Assembly (NCBI GenBank): GCA_963658085.1
Contig: CAVKOU010000001.1
Coordinates: forward strand, 109,833-173,832
Origin: CAKRJP01 sp963658085
GTDB lineage: Bacteria; Bacillota; Clostridia; Lachnospirales; Lachnospiraceae
DNA: 64,000 nucleotides
Reading direction: 5' to 3'
The notes beneath the pieces were generated by a model. That model made no database searches. It saw nothing but the letters and a program-made list of their open reading frames with translations, and was not told where the DNA came from. How positions within the stretch are numbered: position 1 is the first letter of the stretch; the number at the start of each line of letters is the position of its first letter. This document shows, piece after piece, positions 26,385 through 34,629 of the stretch. The translations under genes were made by a program, and so were the position numbers.

Positions 26385-28625
26385 TTATCCGCGGCTTTTG
26401 GTTCCTGTCCCGTCTCTTTTTGCCACTTTTAATCGATTTAGATAAACCGTCTTTTCTCCAATTTGTACGGTAGCTTCCTTCCCTTCTTCAAAGAGATAAA
26501 CTTTCTCCAGTTCATCTTTGCCTCGAAGCTTCATTCCCCGAACTCCTATGGCCGCTTTTTTCTTCTCCGGAACTTCAAGAGCCGAAAACCTTAGGAAATA
26601 TCCATCCTTGCTCCTTAGGACCACATGCTGATTGTCCGTAATCACCTGAATACTGATTACTTCATCTTCCTCTGCAAGCTTTGTTGCAGCTACGGTTTTT
26701 TTTGCAACCATAAATTCGGTTCCCTCTACCTTTTTGATCATAGCCGTCTTGGTGGCAAAAATGAACTTGGCAAATCGAAGCTGTTCGCTATCACAAATAT
26801 AAATAATGGTCTCCCGGGTGCTGTCAAAATTGGTGACATTATCAACAGGATTTCCCTTGTCCCTGAATTTTCCGTGGGGAAGATCTAGTACCTTAATCTG
26901 GTGCATTTTCCCTGTATTGGTGAAAACACAGAGTTTTCCGGTGTTTAAACACTGAACCACATACTTATTCTCCCCATCGGCAGCTTCCTTATTTCTCTCA
27001 TAAGTAGCCATGTCGACCGTCTTTGCATAACCGAAGCGGTCCATTAAAAATACTACTTCCTGCTCTTCAATCTTCTTTTCCTCAAAGACTGCTTCCTCCG
27101 CATTTTCAATAACGGTACGGCGAGCTCTTCCATACTCTTTTTTCACCAGATCCAAATCTTCCATAATGACATTGGCCATAGAATCATAGTTATTTAAAAT
27201 ATCTTCGTAGCGCTCTATTTTTTTCAGTGTTTCCTCGTGTTCCTTCATAAGCGCTTCGATTTCTAAACCAATCAGGCGATAAAGTCTCATCTCCAGAATT
27301 GCGGTAGCCTGACGCTCTGTAAAGCGAAGCATTGCCGCCATTTTCTTAGATCTTTGAGACTTGAATTTAATATTGTCCGTTACTCCTGACACCAGGCAGG
27401 CCTTAGCCTCCTGGATCGAGGAGCTTCCTCTTAGAATCTCTATGATCAGATCAATAACATCGCAGGCCTGAATCAGGCCTTCCTGAATCTCTTTTTTATC
27501 CTGCTCTTTTTTTAGAAGAGTCTGATATTTTCTTGTTGCAAGTTCAAACTGAAAATCCACATGATGCTCAATGATTTTCTTAAGGCCCATGGTCTCCGGT
27601 CTTCCCTCTGCCACCGCCAGCATATTTACACCAAAGGTATCCTCAAGCCTGGTTTTCTTATAGAGCATATTTTTCAGATTCTCTACATCTGCTCCTTTTT
27701 TCAAATCCAGTACAATGCGGATGCCTTCCTTGGAGGACATATTAGAGATATCTACGATATCCGTGGTCTTTTTGGTTTCCACCAACTGATAGACATCATT
27801 TAAAAATTTGGCAATACCGGCACCGATCATGGTATAGGGGATCTCAGTAATTACCAGACGCTTTTTCCCCCCTTTGACTTCCTCTACCTCTACTTTGCCA
27901 CGAATCTTAATCTTACCGGTTCCGCTTTCATAGATGTTTAAAAGGTCATCCTTATTGACTACGATTCCACCTGTCGGAAAATCGGGCCCCTTAATATATT
28001 TCATCAACTGTTTCGTGGAAATCTCGTTGTTCTTCATATAAGCCTTTACTCCGTCCACAACCTCTGAAAGATTGTGAGTTGGAATGCTGGTTGCCATACC
28101 AACGGCGATTCCTTCTGCACCGTTAACCAAAAGATTCGGGATTCGCACCGGAAGCACCACCGGCTCCTTTTCCGTCTCATCAAAGTTTGGCATGAAGTCT
28201 ACCACGTTTTTATCAAGATCCGCCAAATAAACTTCCTGGGTAAGCTTTGATAATCTAGCCTCCGTATATCGCATGGCAGCCGCTCCGTCTCCTTCGATGG
28301 AACCGAAGTTACCATGACCATCTACTAAGATCATGCCTTTTTTGAACTCCTGGGCCATTACTACCAGGGCATCATAAATAGAACTGTCTCCGTGGGGATG
28401 ATATTTACCCATGGTATCTCCTACGATACGGGCACATTTTCTATAAGGCTTGTCATAGCGTATCCCAAGTTCATACATATCATAAAGGGTTCTTCTTTGT
28501 ACCGGCTTCAGACCGTCTCTGACATCCGGCAAAGCTCTTGATACGATGACACTCATGGCATAATCGATATACGATTTTTTCATGACATCAGAATATTCTG
28601 TTCTGATGATCTGTGAATCCTGCAT
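26385..28625 (-). CDS. parC: Type IIA topoisomerase subunit A, topoisomerase IV-like (ParC/GyrA family)
   Basis: Breaks and rejoins DNA. Catalytic Tyr120 lies in AMRYTEARL; the winged helix has GLKPVQRR and HPHGDSSIYDAL, with Ser at the quinolone-determining positions (81/82). The C-terminal beta-propeller part is short and I see no GyrA-box (QRRGGKG), so decatenating topoisomerase IV rather than gyrase is more likely. 746 residues; 72 bp after its partner. Gyrase itself is not in this window. Confidence 0.82.
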   Translation of the reverse strand: MQDSQIIRTEYSDVMKKSYIDYAMSVIVSRALPDVRDGLKPVQRRTLYDMYELGIRYDKPYRKCARIVGDTMGKYHPHGDSSIYDALVVMAQEFKKGMILVDGHGNFGSIEGDGAAAMRYTEARLSKLTQEVYLADLDKNVVDFMPNFDETEKEPVVLPVRIPNLLVNGAEGIAVGMATSIPTHNLSEVVDGVKAYMKNNEISTKQLMKYIKGPDFPTGGIVVNKDDLLNIYESGTGKIKIRGKVEVEEVKGGKKRLVITEIPYTMIGAGIAKFLNDVYQLVETKKTTDIVDISNMSSKEGIRIVLDLKKGADVENLKNMLYKKTRLEDTFGVNMLAVAEGRPETMGLKKIIEHHVDFQFELATRKYQTLLKKEQDKKEIQEGLIQACDVIDLIIEILRGSSSIQEAKACLVSGVTDNIKFKSQRSKKMAAMLRFTERQATAILEMRLYRLIGLEIEALMKEHEETLKKIERYEDILNNYDSMANVIMEDLDLVKKEYGRARRTVIENAEEAVFEEKKIEEQEVVFLMDRFGYAKTVDMATYERNKEAADGENKYVVQCLNTGKLCVFTNTGKMHQIKVLDLPHGKFRDKGNPVDNVTNFDSTRETIIYICDSEQLRFAKFIFATKTAMIKKVEGTEFMVAKKTVAATKLAEEDEVISIQVITDNQHVVLRSKDGYFLRFSALEVPEKKKAAIGVRGMKLRGKDELEKVYLFEEGKEATVQIGEKTVYLNRLKVAKRDGTGTKSRG

Positions 28626-28697
28626 ATTTTTACGTCTCCTATTTCTAATTATGACTTTCTAATTATAACCCATGGTCCTTTGATCGCCATCAGCCCT

Positions 28698-30620
28698 TTA
28701 AATATCAAGCTCCGCTTCTGTAGCATTCTCATAGATAAATGCCTTTCTCGGCGGAACCTCGGTTCCCATCAGCATCTCCGTAACACCGGAGGCCATTCTC
28801 GCATCCTCGATCTCCACAAGCTTCAATAATCTTCGTTCCGGATCCAGGGTAGTCTCCCATAATTGTTCCGCATCCATCTCTCCAAGACCCTTATATCTTT
28901 GAAGGGTAAAGGATCCCGTGTGGGTTTTTCTATATTTCTCCAAGGCTTTATCGTCATAGAGATATTCTTCTTCTCCCTTTTTCGGCATTACCTTATAAAG
29001 GGGAGGCATGGCAATATATACATGTCCCTCATAAATAAGCTCCGGCATAAACCGATAGAATAAGGTTAAGAGTAAGGTAGAAATATGGGCTCCGTCCACA
29101 TCCGCATCCGCCATAATGATGATCTTGTCATAGCGAAGCTTTGTGATATCAAAGTCATTTCCATAGCCTTCAGAGAATCCACATCCAAAAGCATTGATCA
29201 TAGTCTTGATCTCTGCGTTAGCCAGAACCTTATCGATGCTGGCTTTTTCCACATTCAAAATCTTTCCTCGAATAGGAAGGATGGCCTGATACATACGATC
29301 TCTGGCGGTCTTTGCAGAACCTCCGGCAGAATCTCCCTCTACAATAAAGATCTCGCACTTGGAAGGATCCCTGCTCTCACAGTTTGCCAGCTTTCCATTG
29401 CTGTCAAAGGAATATTTGGGCTTAGATAAAAGATTAGTTTTTGCCCGTTCCTCCGTCTTACGTATCTTGGCTGCCTTCTCCGCGCAGCCTAAAACCTTCT
29501 TTAATGTATCCAGATTTCGATCAAAAAAACGAACAATCTCATCATTGGTCACCTTACTGCAAGCCTTAGATGCATCCGGATTATCAAGCTTTGTCTTGGT
29601 CTGTCCCTCAAATCTAGGATCCGGGTGCTTGATAGATACAATCGCGGTCATTCCATTTCGAATATCCGCTCCGGTAAAATTGGCCTCCTTTTCCTTTAAA
29701 ATACCAATCTCTCTGGCATACTGATTCATGACAGTGGTAAAGGTAGCCTTAAACCCCGTCAGATGGGTTCCCCCTTCTGCATTGTAAATATTATTGCAGA
29801 AGCCAAGTACATTTTCATGAAACTCATTGACATATTGAAAAGCAACTTCTACCTCAATACTTTCCGCGCTTCCCTGAAAATAAATCGGATCGTGGATTGT
29901 CTCTTTTTTTGCATTTAATTCTTTAATAAATCCAAGAATTCCCTCCGGCTCATGGTATTCCACGTGTTCCACCTGGGCTCCCCTTTTATCCTCAAAGATA
30001 ATCTTTAGCTTTGGATTTAAGTAAGATGTCTCGTGCAGTCTGCTTTTTACTTCCTCCGACTTAAACTTTGTCTTCTCAAAAATCGTAGGATCCGGCAGAA
30101 AATTCACCTTGGTTCCTGTCTTTTTGGTCTTTCCAATCGTAGGGAGAAGTCCATCTTCCAATTCCAAAATCGGCTTTCCTCTCTCATACTCATCATGATG
30201 AACAAAGCCGTCTCTGCTGATCTGCACATCCATATGGGTGGAAAGAGCATTTACTACAGAGGAACCTACCCCATGGAGACCACCACTGGTTTTATAGGCC
30301 CCATTGTCAAACTTTCCTCCTGCGTGAAGGGTAGTATATACAACTCTGGCTGCGGAGACACCGGTAGCATGACGATCCACAGGAACTCCTCGTCCGTTAT
30401 CTGCCACGGTACAGGAGCCATCCTTCTCCAAAGTCACCTGGATCTCTGTACAAAATCCTGCCAAATGCTCATCCACAGAGTTGTCCACGATCTCAAAGAT
30501 CAGATGATTCAATCCCTTGGTGGAAACACTTCCGATATACATTCCAGGTCTTTTTCTTACTGCCTCTAATCCCTCTAATATGGCAATACTACCTGCGTCA
30601 TACGTATTCTTCTTCGCCAT
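28698..30620 (-). CDS. parE: Type IIA topoisomerase subunit B, topoisomerase IV-like (ParE/GyrB family)
   Basis: ATPase subunit. GHKL motifs VDNSVDE, DNGRGVPVD and GGLHGVGSSVVNAL; Toprim EGDSAGGSAK and DADVDGAHI; C-terminal GLGEMDAEQLWETT. ATG 30620 begins the usual MAKKNTYD; an upstream in-frame Met at 30662 is excluded because the family does not carry the extra residues. Candidate promoter TTGAAA-17-TATTAA lies just upstream. Confidence 0.85.
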   Translation of the reverse strand: MAKKNTYDAGSIAILEGLEAVRKRPGMYIGSVSTKGLNHLIFEIVDNSVDEHLAGFCTEIQVTLEKDGSCTVADNGRGVPVDRHATGVSAARVVYTTLHAGGKFDNGAYKTSGGLHGVGSSVVNALSTHMDVQISRDGFVHHDEYERGKPILELEDGLLPTIGKTKKTGTKVNFLPDPTIFEKTKFKSEEVKSRLHETSYLNPKLKIIFEDKRGAQVEHVEYHEPEGILGFIKELNAKKETIHDPIYFQGSAESIEVEVAFQYVNEFHENVLGFCNNIYNAEGGTHLTGFKATFTTVMNQYAREIGILKEKEANFTGADIRNGMTAIVSIKHPDPRFEGQTKTKLDNPDASKACSKVTNDEIVRFFDRNLDTLKKVLGCAEKAAKIRKTEERAKTNLLSKPKYSFDSNGKLANCESRDPSKCEIFIVEGDSAGGSAKTARDRMYQAILPIRGKILNVEKASIDKVLANAEIKTMINAFGCGFSEGYGNDFDITKLRYDKIIIMADADVDGAHISTLLLTLFYRFMPELIYEGHVYIAMPPLYKVMPKKGEEEYLYDDKALEKYRKTHTGSFTLQRYKGLGEMDAEQLWETTLDPERRLLKLVEIEDARMASGVTEMLMGTEVPPRKAFIYENATEAELDI

Positions 30621-30787
30621 GTTTATTTTGACACCCTTCCTTAATATTAATATTTCGAACACTTTTCAAGCTTTTATTTTTGCTCATACCGCTCCATATT
30701 AACATGTTCTTTTAAATTCTGCAAATTTGAAAAATCCTTTTATAGCAAAATTTCCTAAGAGAAAAACCTCAAATTGGCAAAAATCTA

Positions 30788-30816
30788 TTGACAGACACAG
30801 GTTCCCGGGATAAAAT
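30788..30816 (+). promoter_or_regulatory. rpsT promoter
   Basis: Consensus TTGACA (30788-30793), 17-bp spacer, TAAAAT (30811-30816). The leader to the start codon is about 88 nt. Confidence 0.85.
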
Positions 30817-30828
30817 AAACAAGTGTGT

Positions 30829-30861
30829 TTCGTTAGAGCGTCCGTGTCCGGATCTAACGAA
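30829..30861 (+). promoter_or_regulatory. rpsT leader hairpin
   Basis: Perfect 9-bp stem TTCGTTAGA (30829-30837) / TCTAACGAA (30853-30861) with a 15-nt loop, in the 5' untranslated region. It may be an autoregulatory S20-binding element; not proven. Confidence 0.5.
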
Positions 30862-30910
30862 CCGGAACAATCGATTATTTTCGAAATTATAGATATCGGA
30901 GGTGGACAAA

Positions 30911-31174
30911 TTGGCTAACATCAAATCTGCAAAGAAAAGAATCTTAGTAAACGAGACCAAGGCTGCTAGAAATAAAGCTATTAAGTCTAAAGTTAAGACT
31001 TATGTAAAGAAGGTTGAAGTTGCTGTAGAGAATAAAGATAAAGATGCTGCAGCTGTTGCTCTTAAGGATGCAATCGTTGAGATCAACAAAGCAGGAAGCA
31101 AGGGTGTTTATCACAAGAATACTTGCTCAAGAAAGATTTCTCGTTTAACAAAGGCTGTTAACGGAATCGCTTAA
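30911..31174 (+). CDS. rpsT: 30S ribosomal protein S20
   Basis: 87-residue basic protein binding 16S rRNA. ANIKSAKKRILVNETKAARN and GVYHKNTCSRKISRL are diagnostic. The start is TTG at 30911, with GGAGG eight bases upstream; a GTG at 30902 overlaps that SD and is not credible. It is the only complete plus-strand gene in the window, isolated by its own promoter and terminator. Confidence 0.97.
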   Translation: MANIKSAKKRILVNETKAARNKAIKSKVKTYVKKVEVAVENKDKDAAAVALKDAIVEINKAGSKGVYHKNTCSRKISRLTKAVNGIA

Positions 31175-31195
31175 TTTCATAATAAGCATTATAAA

Positions 31196-31229
31196 AGGCA
31201 ACCATCCGTCATTGGTTGCCTTTTTTTCT
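31196..31229 (+). terminator. rpsT terminator
   Basis: AGGCAACC/GGTTGCCT stem with a 10-nt loop and a run of seven or more T, about 20 bp after the rpsT stop. Confidence 0.9.
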
Positions 31230-31260
31230 TCTTTCCTCTCTATGAACATTCCTATGAAAG

Positions 31261-31905
31261 TTATTTTAATTCCGAATATCCATAACCATTTACCAAAGCC
31301 TCAATCTTCTGCCCTTCCTTACACATCGGACAATCTGCCGTTCCATAGGAGCGGTAATCCGGAAGATCCTTGCTGGCAAAAATGTTCTTTACTTCCATAC
31401 CTGCAATCTTATTCACGGTACTGAAAATTGCTGCAATTCCGCAAATGGTTCCTCCATAATAAAGAACGGAGTTAATCGCCTGTTTCACGGTCTTACCTGT
31501 TGTAACGGAATCTGTCAAAATCAGAACCTGCATATTAGTAATCATACGTTGGTTATTATCTCTGAACATAATCTGTCCCAGGGCATCAAACTCAGGTGTT
31601 ACTACGGAAATGTTATTTCCTCTGCTTAATGACAAATGGTTGCTGTCTGCCAAAAGTTCTGCCACAAAACTACCGATTACTTCCGTTCCGTCCAAACATA
31701 CAATGGTATCTACAGTAGTATTATCCAAATACTCGGAGGCAATTACCTTCGCTGTCTCTCTTGCGTTGTTGTGTCTCGTCTTGACAGTTGACATATCAAT
31801 ATAGGTATTGATATGGGAGTTTCGAGTTGCAAAATGTCCATGCATCACTTTGATTCTGGCATGTGGATTCTTGTGTGATCGTAGATTCTCTAATCTTTCA
31901 TCCAT
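31261..31905 (-). CDS. Phosphoribosyltransferase, orotate PRTase-like
   Basis: 214 residues with a PRTase fold. The PRPP-binding loop is VLILTDSVTTGKTV, a variant of the VLxVDDVxTTG motif with a single Asp. The C-terminal CPMCKEGQ resembles some PyrE-like proteins. True PyrE is not confirmable, since no pyrimidine genes are near. Upstream start region has GGGGGA and an extended -10 TGCTATGAT. Confidence 0.78.
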   Translation of the reverse strand: MDERLENLRSHKNPHARIKVMHGHFATRNSHINTYIDMSTVKTRHNNARETAKVIASEYLDNTTVDTIVCLDGTEVIGSFVAELLADSNHLSLSRGNNISVVTPEFDALGQIMFRDNNQRMITNMQVLILTDSVTTGKTVKQAINSVLYYGGTICGIAAIFSTVNKIAGMEVKNIFASKDLPDYRSYGTADCPMCKEGQKIEALVNGYGYSELK

Positions 31906-32080
31906 AACAAAAAGTCCCCCTTTTTTCGTTTTTTACTAAACCCATCATAGCACAAATTTTAACAACAGACCAGGATAATTATTAGTTATTTTGAACATTT
32001 TGCACAAATCTTTTCTCTAACAAGATATTCCTGTATATAGTTTTATATATACGCTTGTTCCATAAGCATTTATCACAAGC

Positions 32081-32112
32081 AAAAAAGGATCCGAGATTTT
32101 CTCGAATCCTTC
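32081..32112 (-). terminator. ilvC terminator
   Basis: Minus-strand stem GGATTCGAG/CTCGGATCC with one G-T pair, AAAAT loop and TTTTTT, directly after ilvC. Confidence 0.85.
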
Positions 32113-32141
32113 TTAATCCTATGAAAACTATTCCGAAAAGA

Positions 32142-33161
32142 TTAGTTGTTGATCAACTGATCCTCGTTGCTCCAGCTGTAAAGCTTTCTTACCTCAGCTC
32201 CTACAACCTCTGATGGATGCTCAGCAGCAAGCTTTCTCATAGCCTTGAAGTGTACCTGACGTCCAGCGTTAGACATGTCAAGTAAGAATTCCTTAGCAAA
32301 TGTTCCGTCCTGGATATCTGTAAGAATCTGTTTCATAGCCTTCTTTGTATCCTCTGTGATAATCTTAGGTCCTGTAATATAATCACCATACTCAGCTGTA
32401 TTAGAGATAGAATATCTCATTCCTGAGAATCCACTCTGATAGATCAAGTCTACGATCAGCTTCATCTCGTGGATACACTCAAAGTATGCATTTCTTGGAT
32501 CATATCCAGCCTCTGTAAGAGTCTCGAAACCTGCCTGCATAAGTGCACAAACACCACCGCAAAGTACAGCCTGCTCACCAAAGAGGTCTGTCTCTGTCTC
32601 TGTTCTGTATGTTGTCTCAAGAAGTCCAGCTCTTGCTCCACCGATTCCAAGACCGTAAGCTCTTGCACGATCCCAAGCTTTTCCTGTATAATCCTGCTCT
32701 ACAGCGATAAGGCATGGAGTTCCTTTTCCAGCTAAGTACTCGCTTCTTACAGTATGTCCAGGTGCCTTAGGAGCGATCATTGTAACGTCAACGTTTGCCG
32801 GAGGAGTGATGCATCCGAAGTGGATGTTAAATCCGTGAGCGAACATTAACATATTTCCTTCCTCAAGGTTTGGCTCAATGTCCTTCTTGTACATATCTGC
32901 CTGTAACTCATCGTTAATCAGGATCATGATTACGTCAGCCTTCTTAGCTGCCTCAGCTGCTGTATAAACCTTAAGTCCCTGAGCCTCAGCCTTTGCCCAT
33001 GACTTACTTCCCTCATACAGTCCAACGATTACATCAAGTCCAGACTCTTTTAAGTTCAGCGCATGTGCATGTCCCTGGCTACCATAACCAATAATTGCAA
33101 TTGTCTGTCCCTCTAAAAATGATAAATCACAATCTTCCTGATAAAAAATCTTAGCTGCCAT
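32142..33161 (-). CDS. ilvC: Ketol-acid reductoisomerase (class I)
   Basis: Second step of valine/isoleucine synthesis. The Rossmann motif is GYGSQGHAHALNL (24-36) and the knotted C-terminal domain has APKAPGHTVRSEY and the catalytic ETDLFGEQAVLCGG stretch. 339 residues, class I length. It shares an operon with ilvN upstream; ilvB is not present here. Confidence 0.97.
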   Translation of the reverse strand: MAAKIFYQEDCDLSFLEGQTIAIIGYGSQGHAHALNLKESGLDVIVGLYEGSKSWAKAEAQGLKVYTAAEAAKKADVIMILINDELQADMYKKDIEPNLEEGNMLMFAHGFNIHFGCITPPANVDVTMIAPKAPGHTVRSEYLAGKGTPCLIAVEQDYTGKAWDRARAYGLGIGGARAGLLETTYRTETETDLFGEQAVLCGGVCALMQAGFETLTEAGYDPRNAYFECIHEMKLIVDLIYQSGFSGMRYSISNTAEYGDYITGPKIITEDTKKAMKQILTDIQDGTFAKEFLLDMSNAGRQVHFKAMRKLAAEHPSEVVGAEVRKLYSWSNEDQLINN

Positions 33162-33262
33162 TTTAGCTACCTCCTAATGTATGAAATAAAAATAATTTAT
33201 TTGTTAAATAGGTTTCGGAATAGACCGGATGCCTATTTAATAGCGATGTCAATTGTCGGACA

Positions 33263-33760
33263 TTAATCCAACATGGTTACATTGTCAGATCCACGAGACA
33301 AACCTGTGATTCCTGTTCTGGCAAGTTCCAGTATTTCATATCCATCCAACAGTTGTAAGAACGCCTTAAGCTTCGACTGATTTCCTGTAAGCTCCACGAT
33401 CAATGAATCGCTTCCTACATCTACGATCTTAGCACGGAAAATGTCTGCAATAGAAACAATCTCCGCTCTCTGGGTCGCATCAGCCTTCACCTTGATCATC
33501 ATAAGTTCACGATATACGGATTCCTCCGGATCTAATACCTTGATCTCGATGATATCCTCCAGCTTTCGTACCTGCTTCTCAATCTGTGCAAGAATCAGTT
33601 CGTCACCACTGGCTGCAATTGTAATACGAGTATATCTTGGGTTTGCCGTAACACCGGCTGTAATACTGTTGATGTTAAATCCTCGTCTGCTGAAAAGTCC
33701 TGAAATTCGACTGAGCACACCTGGATTATTGTCCACCAATAATGAAAAAACTCTATGCAT
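33263..33760 (-). CDS. ilvN: Acetolactate synthase small (regulatory) subunit
   Basis: 165 residues. N-terminal ACT domain with VDNNPGVLSRISGLFSRRGFN, which binds valine, and a C-terminal ALS_ss domain ending in a LARTGITGLSRG segment typical of clostridial forms. The catalytic subunit ilvB is not adjacent. Preceded by a consensus promoter with a palindrome at the start site. Confidence 0.94.
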   Translation of the reverse strand: MHRVFSLLVDNNPGVLSRISGLFSRRGFNINSITAGVTANPRYTRITIAASGDELILAQIEKQVRKLEDIIEIKVLDPEESVYRELMMIKVKADATQRAEIVSIADIFRAKIVDVGSDSLIVELTGNQSKLKAFLQLLDGYEILELARTGITGLSRGSDNVTMLD

Positions 33761-33786
33761 GCTGCACCTCTCTCTACATACTTTTT

Positions 33787-33812
33787 AAAAAACAGAGTGC
33801 GTTCTGTTTTTT
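33787..33812. promoter_or_regulatory. 10-bp-arm palindrome over the ilvN transcription start
   Basis: AAAAAACAGA (33787-33796) and TCTGTTTTTT (33803-33812), six-base loop, perfect. It overlaps the predicted +1 of ilvN and reaches the -10. It could be an operator, or a 5' mRNA stem. Confidence 0.6.
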
Positions 33813-33813
33813 T

Positions 33814-33842
33814 ATAATAACAACATCCCCCTGTTTTGTCAA
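33814..33842 (-). promoter_or_regulatory. ilvN-ilvC promoter
   Basis: TTGACA (33837-33842), 17-bp spacer, TATTAT (33814-33819) on the minus strand. Confidence 0.75.
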
Positions 33843-33887
33843 GATTATCTCTATAAATTCTAAAAATTCCTAGTAATCCAAGTAGCT

Positions 33888-34556
33888 CTACGAAAAAATT
33901 TCTCTCGGACTCTTCACAATATAGGTAGCCCCTGCCGATTCAAATTCTTCCAGGCTTCCAAAGCCATACAATACTCCCATACTGTCCACTCCCATAGCCT
34001 TTGCGCCGAAGATATCGTGTTCTCTGTCTCCGATCATAAGGATCTTGGATTTGTCTGTAATACCACAACTTTCCAGTCCATAAGCGATAACTTCAGCCTT
34101 GGTGCCTCTGCCGCCATCTAATTCCATTCCTGCGATATAGTCAAAATATACATCCATTCCGAAATGTTTTAAAATCTGTCTGGCATATACTTCTGGTTTT
34201 GAAGTAGCCACAAGAACCTTCTTTTTCGCCTGACACAAGGCCTTTAAAGTATCTTCTAAACCCTCATATACACTGCACTGGAACATCCCACCGGCCTCAT
34301 AATTTTCTCTATAATAGCAAACAGCTTTCACACTGTCTTCCACAGACATTCCATAATACTTTTGAAAAGATTCTGTAAGAGGCGGTCCAATGAAACGAAG
34401 CAGACTTTCCTGGTCCGCTTCTTTTATTCCAAATTTTTCTAACGCATAGTTTACCGAAGCCACGATCCCCGGCGATGAATCAATAATGGTTCCATCTAAA
34501 TCAAATAAATAGGTATCATATTCTTTGTTTAATTTGTTATTCAAATTATTTTCCAC
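33888..34556 (-). CDS. gph: HAD-family hydrolase, phosphoglycolate phosphatase-like
   Basis: 222-residue HAD subfamily IA protein. Motif I DLDGTIIDS near residue 20 holds the nucleophile Asp, motif II VATSKPEVYA, motif III/IV GDREHDIFGAKAMG. The helical cap is present. Substrate is not decided by sequence. It follows gpmI and its terminator, so it may be a separate unit. Confidence 0.82.
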   Translation of the reverse strand: MENNLNNKLNKEYDTYLFDLDGTIIDSSPGIVASVNYALEKFGIKEADQESLLRFIGPPLTESFQKYYGMSVEDSVKAVCYYRENYEAGGMFQCSVYEGLEDTLKALCQAKKKVLVATSKPEVYARQILKHFGMDVYFDYIAGMELDGGRGTKAEVIAYGLESCGITDKSKILMIGDREHDIFGAKAMGVDSMGVLYGFGSLEEFESAGATYIVKSPREIFS

Positions 34557-34573
34557 CTTTATGAAATATAAAA

Positions 34574-34610
34574 GAAAAAGTCACTGCATCCTTGAAAGAC
34601 GCAGTGACCG
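34574..34610 (-). terminator. gpmI terminator
   Basis: Perfect stem GTCACTGC/GCAGTGAC with a 13-nt loop, then TTTTTC on the minus strand. Confidence 0.85.
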
Positions 34611-34629
34611 GATGATTCTTATGCTTCTA

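Noticed and set aside
31906..32080. Possible small gene or riboswitch between the PRTase and ilvC
   Set aside because: AT-rich with no SD-ATG pair or T-box motif; only an extended -10 near the PRTase start and the ilvC terminator are visible.
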